Assembly: GCA_033557675.1 (NCBI GenBank)
Contig: JAWQRM010000639.1
Span: 1 to 20,813 of the forward strand
DNA length: 20,813 bases
Source: Coptodactyla brooksi
Lineage: Eukaryota > Arthropoda > Insecta > Coleoptera > Scarabaeidae
Reading direction: 5' to 3'
Shown: piece by piece, positions 6,390 to 16,190 of the stretch
How the letters are laid out: each line of letters starts with the position of its first letter
Numbering within the stretch: the first letter of the stretch is position 1
Made by a program: the position numbers and the translations under genes
The notes under the pieces: generated by a model
What the model was told of the DNA's origin: nothing
Database searches by the model: none
The model's input: only the letters and a program-made list of their open reading frames with translations

Positions 6390-8690
6390 TATGTAGATTA
6401 CGTAATTATGTAGATTAAGTATTTACAATCCTTAAAAAAGCAGAACTCTCTTTAGAAATATTTAGTTATTTACTTTATTCAAACATAAAATGAGGTGTTA
6501 ATGTCCTCATTAAGGATATTATATTATATTCTATAAATACAGAGGTGTTCATATTTTCTCCAGATTTTTCTTGAATATCAATACTTGGTATCATAACGAG
6601 CAGTATATCAGGTAATTTAAATGTAAATTGTCTGACACCCAATAATATAATATCTGTAAATAAATTGATCCAACTCCGACGTTAAAGCAGCTACAGCAAT
6701 GGCTGCAGTCGTTGGCTTGTATGACTTACGTAGAAGATGCAATCAAGTCATCGAATAAAGCACATCACATATCGGTTTGTATAGTAATTAAATATAATGA
6801 AAGAGAACAGCTTGCCTACCGCAAGAAAGAGGCGTCAAAGAGGCACTTATGGGTAGAATGTGTTTGAAGAAATAGGTCAATGTTTAACTTTGCGACTGCG
6901 GTTCTTTAAGTTTAACATTAAGCTTTAAAAAAGGTCGCAAGGTGTTATTTCTTTTACTTCAATTAATCGCAACCTTAAAAGCTTAGGTATATAATTAGTA
7001 GTTAACTATATACTTCCGAGTGTCATAATTAAAAAATTTCAAATGAAAGTAAAGCTTTATTTATTTATTTAAATTTTAATAAATTTGTCTTATACATATG
7101 ACGAATATAATAAAAAAGTGAATATTGAACAGTTTTAACTAAAAACAATATTATAAACCCATATCCGATTTCGTTAATTATTATAAATAATCATTATTTT
7201 GCGATAGTCGACTGGCAATAGAATTTAATTAAATTCTAGCAATCTAGTTTGTTTATTATGTTTGGAAACTATAATTTTTGAAAGATAAAAACAGACTGAA
7301 GAGGTGTGGCACCACTTTTAAAATAGAACATGTTGTGAATGCACGTTTCATAGTGGAAAGCACCTATACCTTTATATCTTTACGTCGAGGAATTATTATT
7401 TATGTTGAGCCTTCATAGTCAGCCAATTTAAATGTAGATGAACTTTTATCGCGCAATAATGTAAGCGTGTTTGCGTACGACAGATTGCTCACGTGGAGGA
7501 AACGAGTTCGAAAGGAATTCTAAATAATTTCGGCAAACTTCTACTTTCCCGTGTTCATCGATTGTAGTTCGGTAGAAAACCACCAGCTGCGAGTTGAAAA
7601 GTTTCTCTTTGCTGGGCCATTCATCAAAACGGACGAAAAACTCACCAGTTGGACGATATTGCAACAGGTGAGGAGAATGGACTGGTAGACTTCTTGTAAT
7701 TATTCTTTTTTTTAATTGCTCTGAAAGTGGTCATCTTGAGTCTCTCCACCAGCAGGACTATTATCGCCGCAAAAGTAATCAGCTTCTGCGTTTGGAGACC
7801 TATATCACTGAAACTATTTATTCGAAAAAAATTCAGTAATGTTTACAATTGTTTTATTCGCACACTAGGCAAGAAAATTTTGCTATAATAAATGTTGGAC
7901 TAATATTTTTGTTGGATTGAGAATTATTAATTTAATACCAAGGCGAAATAAACGTTACACAATAATTATTAAAAAATAAGTTCTAATAAATATTTAAAAA
8001 ATGCATACACTTTATATCAAAACCAAAAACTTTTAGGAATATTAATGAAAAGCATTCTGTACAAACTAACCGCGCTAATATTTGATAAAGCATTATTGAG
8101 ATAACAGTGTTGATTATGACCTGAAAATTATATTCTGGACGGTGTACGTCTCGTAAAAATCTTTCTTTTATGGATAGTGCGGGAGCAAACAAATTGGAAA
8201 CATGAGCAAATCACAAAAATTGTGAAAAGATGAGCATCTTAATAGTTAAAGATATTAAGCAATGACTGCCAATTATATACTTGTTCGGCGATAGTAGTTC
8301 AAGTTGCGAATACTAATGGTATTTAATTTATTATAACGTATTTAACATTAAAATTAGAATTGAGAAATTTCCAATGGTGCATTGTTGATAATGATAGCTA
8401 TGGTTTATTAAAGTACGTTAAAATTATATTCATTAAGATATATAGGTTTTCACGAAATAGTAAAAAAAGCATTATTTATAGAGCAAGCTACGATAAATTA
8501 TACACCGTACGAACGCATTAACATGTTATAAGTTAATGAGCAAAAACTTAGAAATTAGAATTTCTGGATCTTTAAATACTACAACAAAAATCATTTAGAT
8601 ATGAATGTCATTAAACCTGCTTGTATCGATATGCTGTGTATCTCAGAAGTCAAATGTCGCGAAACTAAAGTAGTTTATAAAAATAATATT
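6390..8690. other. AT-rich region, no assignable gene
   Basis: Most of this region is AT-rich with no family motif. Two spots have coding-like character. At 6675-6860 (plus) frames read AATAMAAVVGLYDLRRR and, after stops, YRKKEASKRHLWVECV, loosely like the 'K-R-x-x-W-V-x-x-W' start of HARBI1-type nucleases. At 7446-7664 (minus) there is a 72-residue frame of higher GC, listed separately. An open frame at 7983-8192 (minus) looks like chance in AT-rich DNA. Confidence 0.5.
7446..7664 (-). CDS. Unrecognised 72-residue open frame with coding-like composition
   Basis: I do not recognise this protein. It is soluble-looking and mixed in charge, with stretches such as EFFVRFDEWPSKEKL, VVFYRTTIDEHGKVEV and NSFPPREQSVVRKHAYIIAR. 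There is no signal peptide, membrane segment or repeat. Base composition is clearly less AT-rich than the flanks, which argues against a chance frame. The ATG may not be the true start: just upstream on the same strand (about 7665-7830) another frame is also open and balanced (DYFCGDNSPAGGETQDDHFQ), so this may be part of a larger broken gene or an exon. A decayed transposon protein is the default guess given the neighbourhood. Confidence 0.25.
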   Translation of the reverse strand: MQYRPTGEFFVRFDEWPSKEKLFNSQLVVFYRTTIDEHGKVEVCRNYLEFLSNSFPPREQSVVRKHAYIIAR

Positions 8691-8699
8691 TCAGGATAA

Positions 8700-9830
8700 C
8701 GTTTCTTTCGTCAGGTAAAGACTACATAAATAAAGAAAAACCCATTAGATAGCCTTATAAAAAAAACTAAACAAATAATCAAGTCGATAATCAGTTGATA
8801 CCTATGAATCCAGACATTCCAGAATTATGTGGTTTACCAAAAGTACATAAGCCTTTCCATAAGACCTATCACAACATTTTATCAATCAACTAATTATTAT
8901 CTTGCCAAATTCATGTTAAATATATTGGATTCTATGAATATACATTTTGATTATTATGTTGCAAATTCCACTAACTTTATAAAAGAGACTAAAATTGGAA
9001 TATTCCCTTGAGCATAACCCTGGATGTCACAGCTAAATTATTTGATAATCATTTTAAAGATAACAAAACAATACATAATCTTAATAAAATATTAAAACAC
9101 GTAGTAGTGGCTAATTATTGCACTTTTAATAATAAAATTTTCAAAGTCAATGATGGCCTACTTATGGGAATACCAATTTCAGGAATACTTTCAAACATTT
9201 ATTTAAATCACATAGAAAATGAAAGTATTATAAATAAAAATAATCCTTATTATAACAATATTAAAAAGTGGGTTCGTTATGTTGACGATATGTTTTGTGT
9301 ATGGGTTGGAGACACAAACAAGTTAGATGACACTATCCTAAAATACATAAATAACATCCAAAATTAAAATTTACAATAGAAACAGAACTATACTCAAAAT
9401 CTAATTTCCTTGACCTTACCTTGTTCAAAGTTAAAAATAGTATTAATTACAGAGACTACCATTTGATTCACATCACCCTCTTTCACAAAAATTATCAGTT
9501 CTTCATTTTCTTTTCAGTAGGATGTTTAACTGCCCACTACGTAAAAAACATAAAAAACAAGAAAAAGGGTATGTTTATAAATTAGCTTCGGATAATAATT
9601 ATCCCAAAAAGGTAATAGAAGAGACAGAGAAGAATATAAAAATAAAAAGGGGTCCATTATATTATAAGAAAAAAATCAACAATCTATATGCACCTTTAAC
9701 TTATAATAATGTTAATATAAAAGCTAAAAATATGTAAAAAAACATCAAACAACACCCGCATATAAATCAACAACTTTTAAAATTATTATCAAATTATCAA
9801 GAATTAAGGAACAAACAGACCGGCTTTGAA
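8700..9830 (+). pseudogene. Penelope-like element reverse transcriptase relic (copy 1)
   Basis: Penelope-like elements copy themselves with a telomerase-related reverse transcriptase. In order: IPELCGLPKVHKP (from about 8816, typical 'L-Y-G-L-P-K-x-H-K' block), RPITTFYQSTNYYLAKFM after a frameshift, NIPLSITLDVTAKLF (start of the palm, about 9000), NDGLLMGIPISGILSNIYLN, and WVRYVDDMFCVW. The YVDD catalytic box is at 9278-9289. Then FTIETELYSKSNFLDLTLFK and, in another frame, SVLHFLFSRMFNCPL and YVYKLASDNNYPKKVIEE. Damage: frameshifts near 8855, 9005 and 9490, stops, and loss of the first catalytic Asp segment before NIPL. A GIY-YIG domain is not seen downstream; similarity fades near 9830. The clearest open piece is 9008-9367, 119 residues. 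Same strand as copy 2 at 13890-14760. Confidence 0.85.
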
Positions 9831-9849
9831 TCAAAACCTCTATATCAAA

Positions 9850-10420
9850 TATTTAGATAAGATCTTTAGATAAGATCAAGAACAAATTTAGATAACATCT
9901 TTCTCCCTCTGCGCATGCATGCAATTTTACCAGTTTTTGTTAAGATTGTCATAGCTTTTGAGGTAAAATATCGCTCAAACATGTGTGTATTTTTCAGTTT
10001 AATGTTACCTTTTAAACCTTTCATACAAAACAATTAGATTGTTTGATTTTGTTTTGGGATGTGACATTGCGCAGAGGTATTGCGCAGAGCAAACAATACA
10101 TTTTTCTATTCTTTTTAAATTTTTCTTTAATGAATCATTTTTTTACAGAGGTGATTTCTTTTGATTAGATAGAAGGATTGATATTAATTTTAAAGAAAAT
10201 ATGCATTCCAGAACTTTAACTCTCTAGCAAAATGTCTAATAAGAAAACCGTTGAAATAAAAAATGTTTATTTTTTTTCTCTACAAGGAACTGTAAAAAAA
10301 TGTAGGGTTACTATTTGAAAATAAAACGTTGCCCTTGAAATGACCTTGAAATAATCTTTTGGCTAAAAGTAACTATCTTCATGAGATGTCCGCTTCATGA
10401 GATGTCCGTCTTCATGAGAG
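9850..10420. other. AT-rich spacer with short tandem repeats
   Basis: TTTAGATAAGATC occurs in tandem at 9852-9864 and 9865-9877, with a near copy at 9887-9899. ATTGCGCAGAG occurs twice near 10070-10090. TTCATGAGATGTCCG occurs in tandem at 10378 and 10394 with a partial third at 10411. The block TGAATCATTTTTTTACAGAGG near 10131 recurs near 10752. No gene was seen. Confidence 0.7.
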
Positions 10421-10754
10421 GTTTTTGCGTTGCGTTGTCAATTCCGGTTGTGACCGCAGAATAAAATCATAAATGATTTTCTAGGTAATTCCAACCACAC
10501 CATTTGTTATTCAATGGTTAATTAATGCTAAATATATTGTGTAAGCGTAGGTATTTAAATACTAAATACAAGATAACTGTATATAATATTAAGCTACAAA
10601 ATTTCAGTCTATTACGTTAAGAACTAATCGTGCTAAATATTGTTCAATTCATTTGATATCAATGGCGTATGAAGGCTTTATTGTTAAGGCTTTATTGTTA
10701 AGGTCTAATCAGTAAATATACAAAGAAATGTTTAAAAAATCTGCAAACTGATGA
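10421..10754. repeat. Interspersed repeat, copy A
   Basis: Similar over its whole length to 12146-12430 in the same orientation. Shared blocks include TTAATTAATGCTAAATATATTG, AACTGTATATAATATTAAGC and AAGAAATGTTTAAAAAATCTG. Copy A has an additional 36 bp (10445-10480) containing two small hairpins, and a 14-bp tandem duplication (10672-10685, 10686-10699). No coding frame or terminal inverted repeats were recognised, so the class is unknown. Confidence 0.85.
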
Positions 10755-10864
10755 ATCATTTTTTTACAGAGGTAATTTTTTTTATTAGATAAAATCTGAA
10801 GTTTCTTTCATATAACTTACCGTAGTAAGTAATTTTCAATCACTGCTTTAAATGGGACACCCGG

Positions 10865-10928
10865 TATATATATATAGAAAGAGTATAGAATATAGAGAGA
10901 GAGAGAAAGAGAGCGAGAGAGAGAAAGG
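10865..10928. repeat. TA and GA microsatellite
   Basis: Six TA repeats (10865-10876) are followed by a GA-rich simple repeat (about 10894-10928) with scattered interruptions. Immediately left, at 10849-10869, is an inverse copy of the GGGTGTTCCATTTTA motif found at the junctions of the 4784-6388 array. Confidence 0.85.
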
Positions 10929-10929
10929 A

Positions 10930-12145
10930 ATAATTTTATAAAATGATCTTTTGCAATGATTCTATAAGATTGGTCGGAATTAGGCCTTTGATTGTGCCTT
11001 TTAGGAAAGAAGATATTTCTATTCTAAGCTTTTTAATTTTTGTCTAATACCACTCCCAAATATTTCATTTCCATCATTCTTTTCAGATTGATATTATTTA
11101 TATGGTGATTCATCGGAAAACCAAATATTAAAAACGAATTTGCAAAATTTATTGTAAAACACCAGACGTCATAAATTGGTCACTTCGAGTTAGTCATTAA
11201 TAATCTTCGAGTCAAGTGGCCATGATTTTTTTGTGGCTCAGATAATTTCAGAGGAATGATAAACAGCTGAAGTAGGTGTATGAACATTACCAGGTAATAT
11301 ATAAAAGTAGGACAGTTATTTATACGGCAATCGTAATTTATGTGCCATTAAGCATTCTGCATTCTAGGGGTCTCGTAGGTGAGTATTGTCAGAGAAATCA
11401 CTCGTAATTTATTGTTAATTACCACCAAGTTGCTCATAAAAACTGGCATCAAAGGCTGTGCCGCAGGTTAATATTTTACATTAGGAATTCCGTGAAACTT
11501 TGAACCAATGACCAGGTTTTATATTGAGCCTACGATATACATACTAATATTTAGTATATTTTATACTCCGTCCATATCAAATGATTGTGTGATTCTTAAT
11601 TTTACTTTAAATGTAGAAAAGAAACATTTGAAAAATCATTTGACTTATTTCGAGTGGCATTTTCAAGGTGAAGATATTATCAAAGGTAGGGTTAATACTT
11701 GAACAGCAGTTCATAAAATTGTATGCCACAATCTAAAATTCCAAAGAGTAATAAATCCACAGGCTCGCGGGAATGAAGCGGCAATAAAATAAATAAAAGA
11801 TGGCCATTATGTTCGCTATGCGACGAGCAAAATCAACCAGAAATAATTACGCGACCGCAGTACAAATTCTCCAACATTTTTTACGTTAGTTTCAATTACT
11901 CATAAATATCCCACCGAGTCATCAATCAAGGCGGTGGATGGAGAAGACAACCTGATGAACGAGGTGTCCTCGGCTTGCAGCTATCGTCGCCATTATCGCT
12001 TTCTTTTATTTTCTCGAGTGAATCTATGGCGCATTCAAGCGAATAAACTACGCTAAGATCAGCCTTTATGCCTTTTTCACGCGATTTCCTTCACGCGTAG
12101 ATCATAATAATCTTATATGATCGTACCAACGACATGATAGGTATT
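10930..12145. other. Likely unique DNA, with a CpG-richer block at 11760-12110
   Basis: No transposon motif was read here. The 64-residue frame at 11508-11702 (plus) has a hydrophobic start but AT-biased codons and no recognisable family; I do not call it a gene. The sub-block 11760-12110 stands out by composition: many CG dinucleotides (for example GCTCGCGGG, TGCGACGAGC, ACGCGACCGC, TTCACGCGTAG) in an otherwise AT-rich region, and no long open frame. A non-coding regulatory element or a decayed exon are both possible. Confidence 0.4.
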
Positions 12146-12430
12146 GTTTTTGTGTTGCGTTGTCAATTCTAGGTAACTCCAACCACACCATTTATTATTC
12201 AATGGTTAATTAATGCTAAATATATTGTGTAAGCGTAGGCATTTAAATATTAAATACATGATAACTGTATATAATATTAAGCTACAAAATTTCAGTCTAT
12301 TATGTTAAGAACTAATTGTATTAAACATTGTTCAGTTCATTTGATATCAATAACATATGAACGCTTTATTCTTCCAAGGTCTAACCAATAAATACACAAA
12401 GAAATGTTTAAAAAATCTGCGAACTGATGA
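12146..12430. repeat. Interspersed repeat, copy B
   Basis: Direct-orientation partner of 10421-10754, about 1.7 kb away. It lacks the 36-bp hairpin segment and the 14-bp duplication of copy A. The two copies stop matching at the same CTGATGA, after which copy A continues into the TTTTTTTACAGAGG block and copy B into unrelated DNA. Confidence 0.85.
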
Positions 12431-12921
12431 ACAGTATGCCATCTATGGAAAGGAAGTTGATTTATAGAATTGGGCCACAGCGCCATCCAGTAACGAAGCT
12501 AGGTAATATACACCGGTTGCGCGGTAGAAACCATTTACAGGACATAAATACGTCTAGGATGCAGTATAATTGTACTGATTTGTCTGATTTAAATTTCTGT
12601 ACGTTAATTACATAAAATATTACGTTACGTTCCTACACAAATGAGAACAAACATTTAAAGACTTGAAAATTGTACAATGTATTAGGTAGAAATGTGTATT
12701 CGTGTGTACATGTAGTACTTCCTCTATAACAGAGATGGCACTGCAAGCCCTATATCTGGTTTATGTTCATGTTAATCATTCACATTATTCAGTTTTGAAT
12801 CAGTTTTGAAAATTTTCTGGGAAATATTTCTTAACTTTTTTGACGTATTCCTCTGAAATTATAATATCACCACGGTAAACTTAACTAAATAATTGAATAT
12901 ATTTTAATGCTTAGTTCTATT
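12431..12921. other. Stretch without a recognisable gene
   Basis: Nothing with a family motif was seen. The open frame at 12427-12615 (plus) starts inside the end of repeat copy B and has no recognisable similarity. It is best treated as chance. Confidence 0.45.
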
Positions 12922-13640
12922 TTAACCCTAGAACGCTAATCTTATTTTTTATACATTAACACTAATCATTAGACAAATCGACAATAAATATATAAGATCA
13001 ATTTCCCCAATATCTATGTACCAGACGTCCACATATCTTTTTTTAATTGGTATTTTTAACACAAATACTTTTTAAGGAACATTTTTTGAGCTGAATGCTT
13101 ACAAAGAACATAAATAAATAAAAACTACAAAAATAAAATCACAAAATTCATCGTTAACAAAAGAAAATACATTAGACAAAAATTCAACACAAAAAAGTAA
13201 CATGTTTTGGCTTCTAAGAGTAATTGTTACAAATTTTAATTTTATGTTCTCTACAAACACTTTTACTTAACTTTGCGCCTATAGATTTTTCGGTATTTTT
13301 GGTAGGACCAAATCCACAAATCTTTCTCTTTTTGGTGGCTGCACGTTCACTTTAGTTTGGTTCATTTTAAATACTATTTGCGGATGTTAATTTTTCTACA
13401 TTTTGCCTTGTTGTAACTCTTAAGGTGGGAACTTTGAACAATTTTCTATGTAGTTTCTTCATATAATCTGTTAGATTTAAAGGCTTTATGTATACCATCT
13501 ACATCAAGCAAATAAACTTTTCGGTTTTGGTGTAATCACTGCTTTTGTGAAATGTGTAAAAGAAAACCAGACTTGCATCCTGAAAACTATTACAAAGGAT
13601 GTTATCCCTTTCAAAAATCTCTAACGCAAGGAAAATGTAA
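12922..13640 (-). mobile_element. 3' remnant of a piggyBac-type transposon
   Basis: TTAA at 12922-12925 is followed by CCCTAGAACGC, which closely resembles the TTAA-CCCTAGAA end of piggyBac elements. About 290 bp inward lies the minus-strand stop of a piggyBac-type C-terminal domain (13214). The spacing and orientation fit the 3' end of one element. The opposite end was not found. TTAACACTTTGCAC, read on the minus strand from TTAA at 13752-13755, is a possible second TTAA-type end, but it does not match the first. Confidence 0.6.
13214..13475 (-). pseudogene. piggyBac transposase C-terminus with cysteine-rich domain
   Basis: On the minus strand a frame near 13470-13430 reads MKKLHRKLFKVPTLRV, like the 'F-L-x-x-L-x-x-x-L-x-x-P' segment before the tail of piggyBac transposases. 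After a stop the frame resumes as KKRKICGFGPTKNTEKS, LSKSVCREHKIKICNNYS and TAG at 13214-13216. The 'K-R-x-C ... C-R-E-H-x-I-x-I-C-x-x-C' layout is the cysteine-rich domain that binds piggyBac ends. Two cysteines of the usual set appear replaced (GFG for C-x-x-C, NNYS for NNCS). The catalytic DDD core is missing. It is independent of the piggyBac relic at 18815-20581: opposite strand and a different domain sequence. Confidence 0.7.
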
Positions 13641-13889
13641 ACGAAACGAAGTTTTATATGAAATTCTTATTAAATTCTGAAATTCTCAAAAAATTTAGAA
13701 CTTTAGAACTTATTGGCAACAAAGTTGAAAAATAATGCGGAGTGCAAAGTGTTAAAGAAGGATGACCGAAGATGACACAAATTGTGGGTATTTTAAATTT
13801 ACTTCATATACTGAATCTTAAGACACAAATCGTTATAATTTATTTAAAAGAAGATCAGATTCATTGTTTAAGACAATAACATAACTTCA

Positions 13890-14760
13890 ATAAAGGAATT
13901 TCAAAACTCAACCAAATACATAACAATATTAAATTCACTCTTGAATTGGAAGAACATAGATAACCCAATAATTTCAAGTTTAATATTTATAGAGAGAAAA
14001 CACCAACTGATTCAATCATTTCATATTATTCCTACCACCAGAAAACACAAGAACTTTCTACAATTCATGCTTACACACACAGAATGTTCCACTCATAATT
14101 AGATCAATCAAAGCTAGAACACGAATGTAAAATCATACACCAAATAGGCTTGAAAAATGGATTGAACAAAAAGACCATACAACATATAATCAATAAAAAA
14201 TATGAACAAATACACAATGATTGTAAATTCACATACCTATCAAGGATACATATCTAATAATCTACAAAAATTCTTTAAGAGATACAACATAAAAGCAACA
14301 TTTAACATCAACAATTCACTAAAACCAATTCTCAATAACGCTAAGGACAAGATTAATAAAATGGATAAGAAAGGTGTTTTATGAATTACAGTGTAACACA
14401 TGTCAGGCCACATACGTAGAAGAAACAGGAACAGCCTTTAAACTAAGGATAAAAGAACACAAACTCAATGAAACATCGAACTTTGGTAAACACTTACTTT
14501 CTACGAAACATAACTTTCTACGAAACATAACTACGAAACGAAAAACATAATATAAAAATATTACATCAAATACCTAAGAGTTGCTTACTAGAATTAATAG
14601 GGTCATTTGAAGTAAACTTTTACATACAAAACCCCATATAAAAAACTATACAACTTCGTAACTAACAACATAATACTTTATAACTAACATAACATGTGTT
14701 TTCAATATGTATCTGTGCTTGGTGTACATAAGTTCAATTTTCAATAAAGGTTTTTAACCC
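13890..14760 (+). pseudogene. Penelope-like element relic with GIY-YIG endonuclease tail (copy 2)
   Basis: The relic starts at the end of the RT domain: LNQIHNNIKFTLELEE (about 13905), then FNIYREKTPTDSI, HRMFHS and KIIHQIGLKNGLNKKTIQHI. The open frame at 14202-14384 then leads into the endonuclease. After a one-base slip in GGTGTTTTATGAA the frame reads YELQCNTCQATYVEETGTAF, KLRIKEHK and SNFGKHLLSTKHNF, which is the Penelope-type GIY-YIG nuclease with its C-x2-C. The usual 'YIG' reads YVE, so the motif is altered. It overlaps copy 1 only in the KFT-x-E part, so the two are separate insertions. A possible poly(A) signal AATAAA is at 14743-14748. It is 5'-truncated, as is common for these elements. 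Confidence 0.8.
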
Positions 14761-15100
14761 TCACATATAAGTATGTTTTTCTTATTATTTCTACATTTCT
14801 TTCGTTTCATTATCAAAGAAATTTAAATAACTTTTAGACACCCCACTTACAACTAACATAATTTAAGATTTAATTTACTGACCTTTATGAACCTACATTA
14901 TATTTCTAATTTATTTTATGATTCTCTCTTTATAGTTACAAAGGCTTCTGAGGATGATTAATCCAAACTAGTTAAGCCTAAATATAAACTAACACAGCCA
15001 GAAGAGTGTGAACAAACTGTTACAAACCATTAATGCGCATAATTATTGTAGCGAAATTAAAGTAATGGATACAAACTGCACAAGTAGTATTCTGCGTTGA
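14760..15100. other. Spacer after the Penelope-like relic
   Basis: No gene was read. A stretch near 14948-14995 (CTGAGGATGATTAATCC and following bases) resembles the 'CTGAAGATG ... GAAACG' blocks often found in Penelope-like ends and other retroelements, so the element may run on to about 15000. This is from memory of the motif only. Confidence 0.3.
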
Positions 15101-15107
15101 TCAAAGG

Positions 15108-15254
15108 ATCTTTCTGCACGACAACGTTCGCCCACAACTTTTACCAATGGTGCTTCAGAAGGTAAATGAATTCAGCGAAACTGCCTCACCTAGATTACCC
15201 ACTCATCTCGTTAATCGACTACCAACTTTTTTCCAGAGGAGTTTCCCTGGGTAA
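15108..15254 (+). pseudogene. Mariner transposase fragment around the second catalytic Asp
   Basis: The frame from 15108 is open for 48 codons to TAA 15252-15254 and reads IFLHDNVRPQLLPMVLQKVN, then ASPRLPTHLVNRLPTFF. Mariner transposases carry 'L-H-D-N-A-R-P-H' with the second catalytic Asp, followed by 'L-P-H-P-P-Y-S-P-D-L-x-P-x-D-Y-x-F-F'. Here the Asp and Asn are kept, but the final His of the motif is Gln. In the second block the conserved 'PDL-x-P-x-D' is not readable in this frame, so the third Asp is lost or frameshifted. No flanking inverted repeats were found. It is a short isolated scrap, unrelated by strand or sequence to the mariner end at 20675. Confidence 0.6.
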
Positions 15255-16190
15255 AAGTTACTGAGGAGATTCTCTTAGTTTTTGCGATAGTTATTGCAAA
15301 AACTGAGTAACTGTGAAAAACTGCTTCGCGTAATTTATCCCCTCCAGGGCTCCGAAATTTTACAGTACCGAAATTAATAATTTTGATTTCATTAAAAAAA
15401 ACTATGATGTTTGTTTTTAAGCAAACTTACTGTGAACTAAGCTATGTACATTGATTTAAAGTTGACATATAGAAACGACAATCTACTTCCGGACAAACTA
15501 ACTAATATTAAACAAGCAACTGAAAATATGTTGAATCTTTCTTCTATCCACAGAGATTTGGTTAGAGTGCAGAGTTAGACATTGATCATGAAGTAAAGTT
15601 TGTGGTAAGGTAACGTTCTCAGGCAGACTTTATTTATTGATGGCCAATTTTAGAATTGCATGTGGAATATAGGAATTTGTTTTGTCTGGAAATCAGTGTA
15701 AAGATGATTTCCAGATAAAGCAATGTTTACTTGTGGATATCATAGAAGTCTTGTCCTTCTACAACCATTATTCTTTATTCATTATTCTTTTATCTCTTCC
15801 TGCTAGAACTTAAGTTTTATGCTGTTTAAATGCCACTTCTTCACCAATTACTGATTTTAATTTTCTTCATACTATCGTCAGGAGCAATGAATGACATTTC
15901 TTAGCAAAACGTGCGTCGAGAAGTTATTTTTCAGACTTGATTTATTTATGTAAGATTCTCAAATTAAATAACATATGGCATGATACAATGATAACAGTTT
16001 TAAGATCAACATCTGTCAATCAAAATTTAATGATCAATACGTACATAAATGCTGCAGGAACAATGCTACACGTATCCCTAGCTCGCCCTATAGCCTTACT
16101 GCCCCTGTCCTTTTGTATTATTGTCATACGTTTTTTTTATTTCGTTACCTTTCTACGTCGCTTCAACCTTTGATGATATGGTTTTTTTGA
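15255..16190. other. Stretch without a recognisable gene
   Basis: No family motif was read. An 11-bp inverted repeat with a 9-base loop lies at 15685-15695 and 15705-15715. The open frame at 15937-16173 (plus) has a hydrophobic C-terminal half but no start context or similarity I can name, and I do not call it a gene. Confidence 0.45.

Noticed and set aside
7983..8192. 69-residue minus-strand open frame with a hydrophobic middle
   Set aside because: Surrounding composition and codon choice look random for AT-rich DNA; no motif or context supports a membrane protein.
11950..11985. Possible hammerhead ribozyme (CTGATGA followed by a CGAGG/CCTCG stem)
   Set aside because: The base after the stem is GCTT, not the required GAAA, and no stem I/III could be paired.
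8700..14760. A single Penelope-like element split by a 4-kb nested insertion
   Set aside because: Both halves contain the segment following the RT core, so they are two copies.
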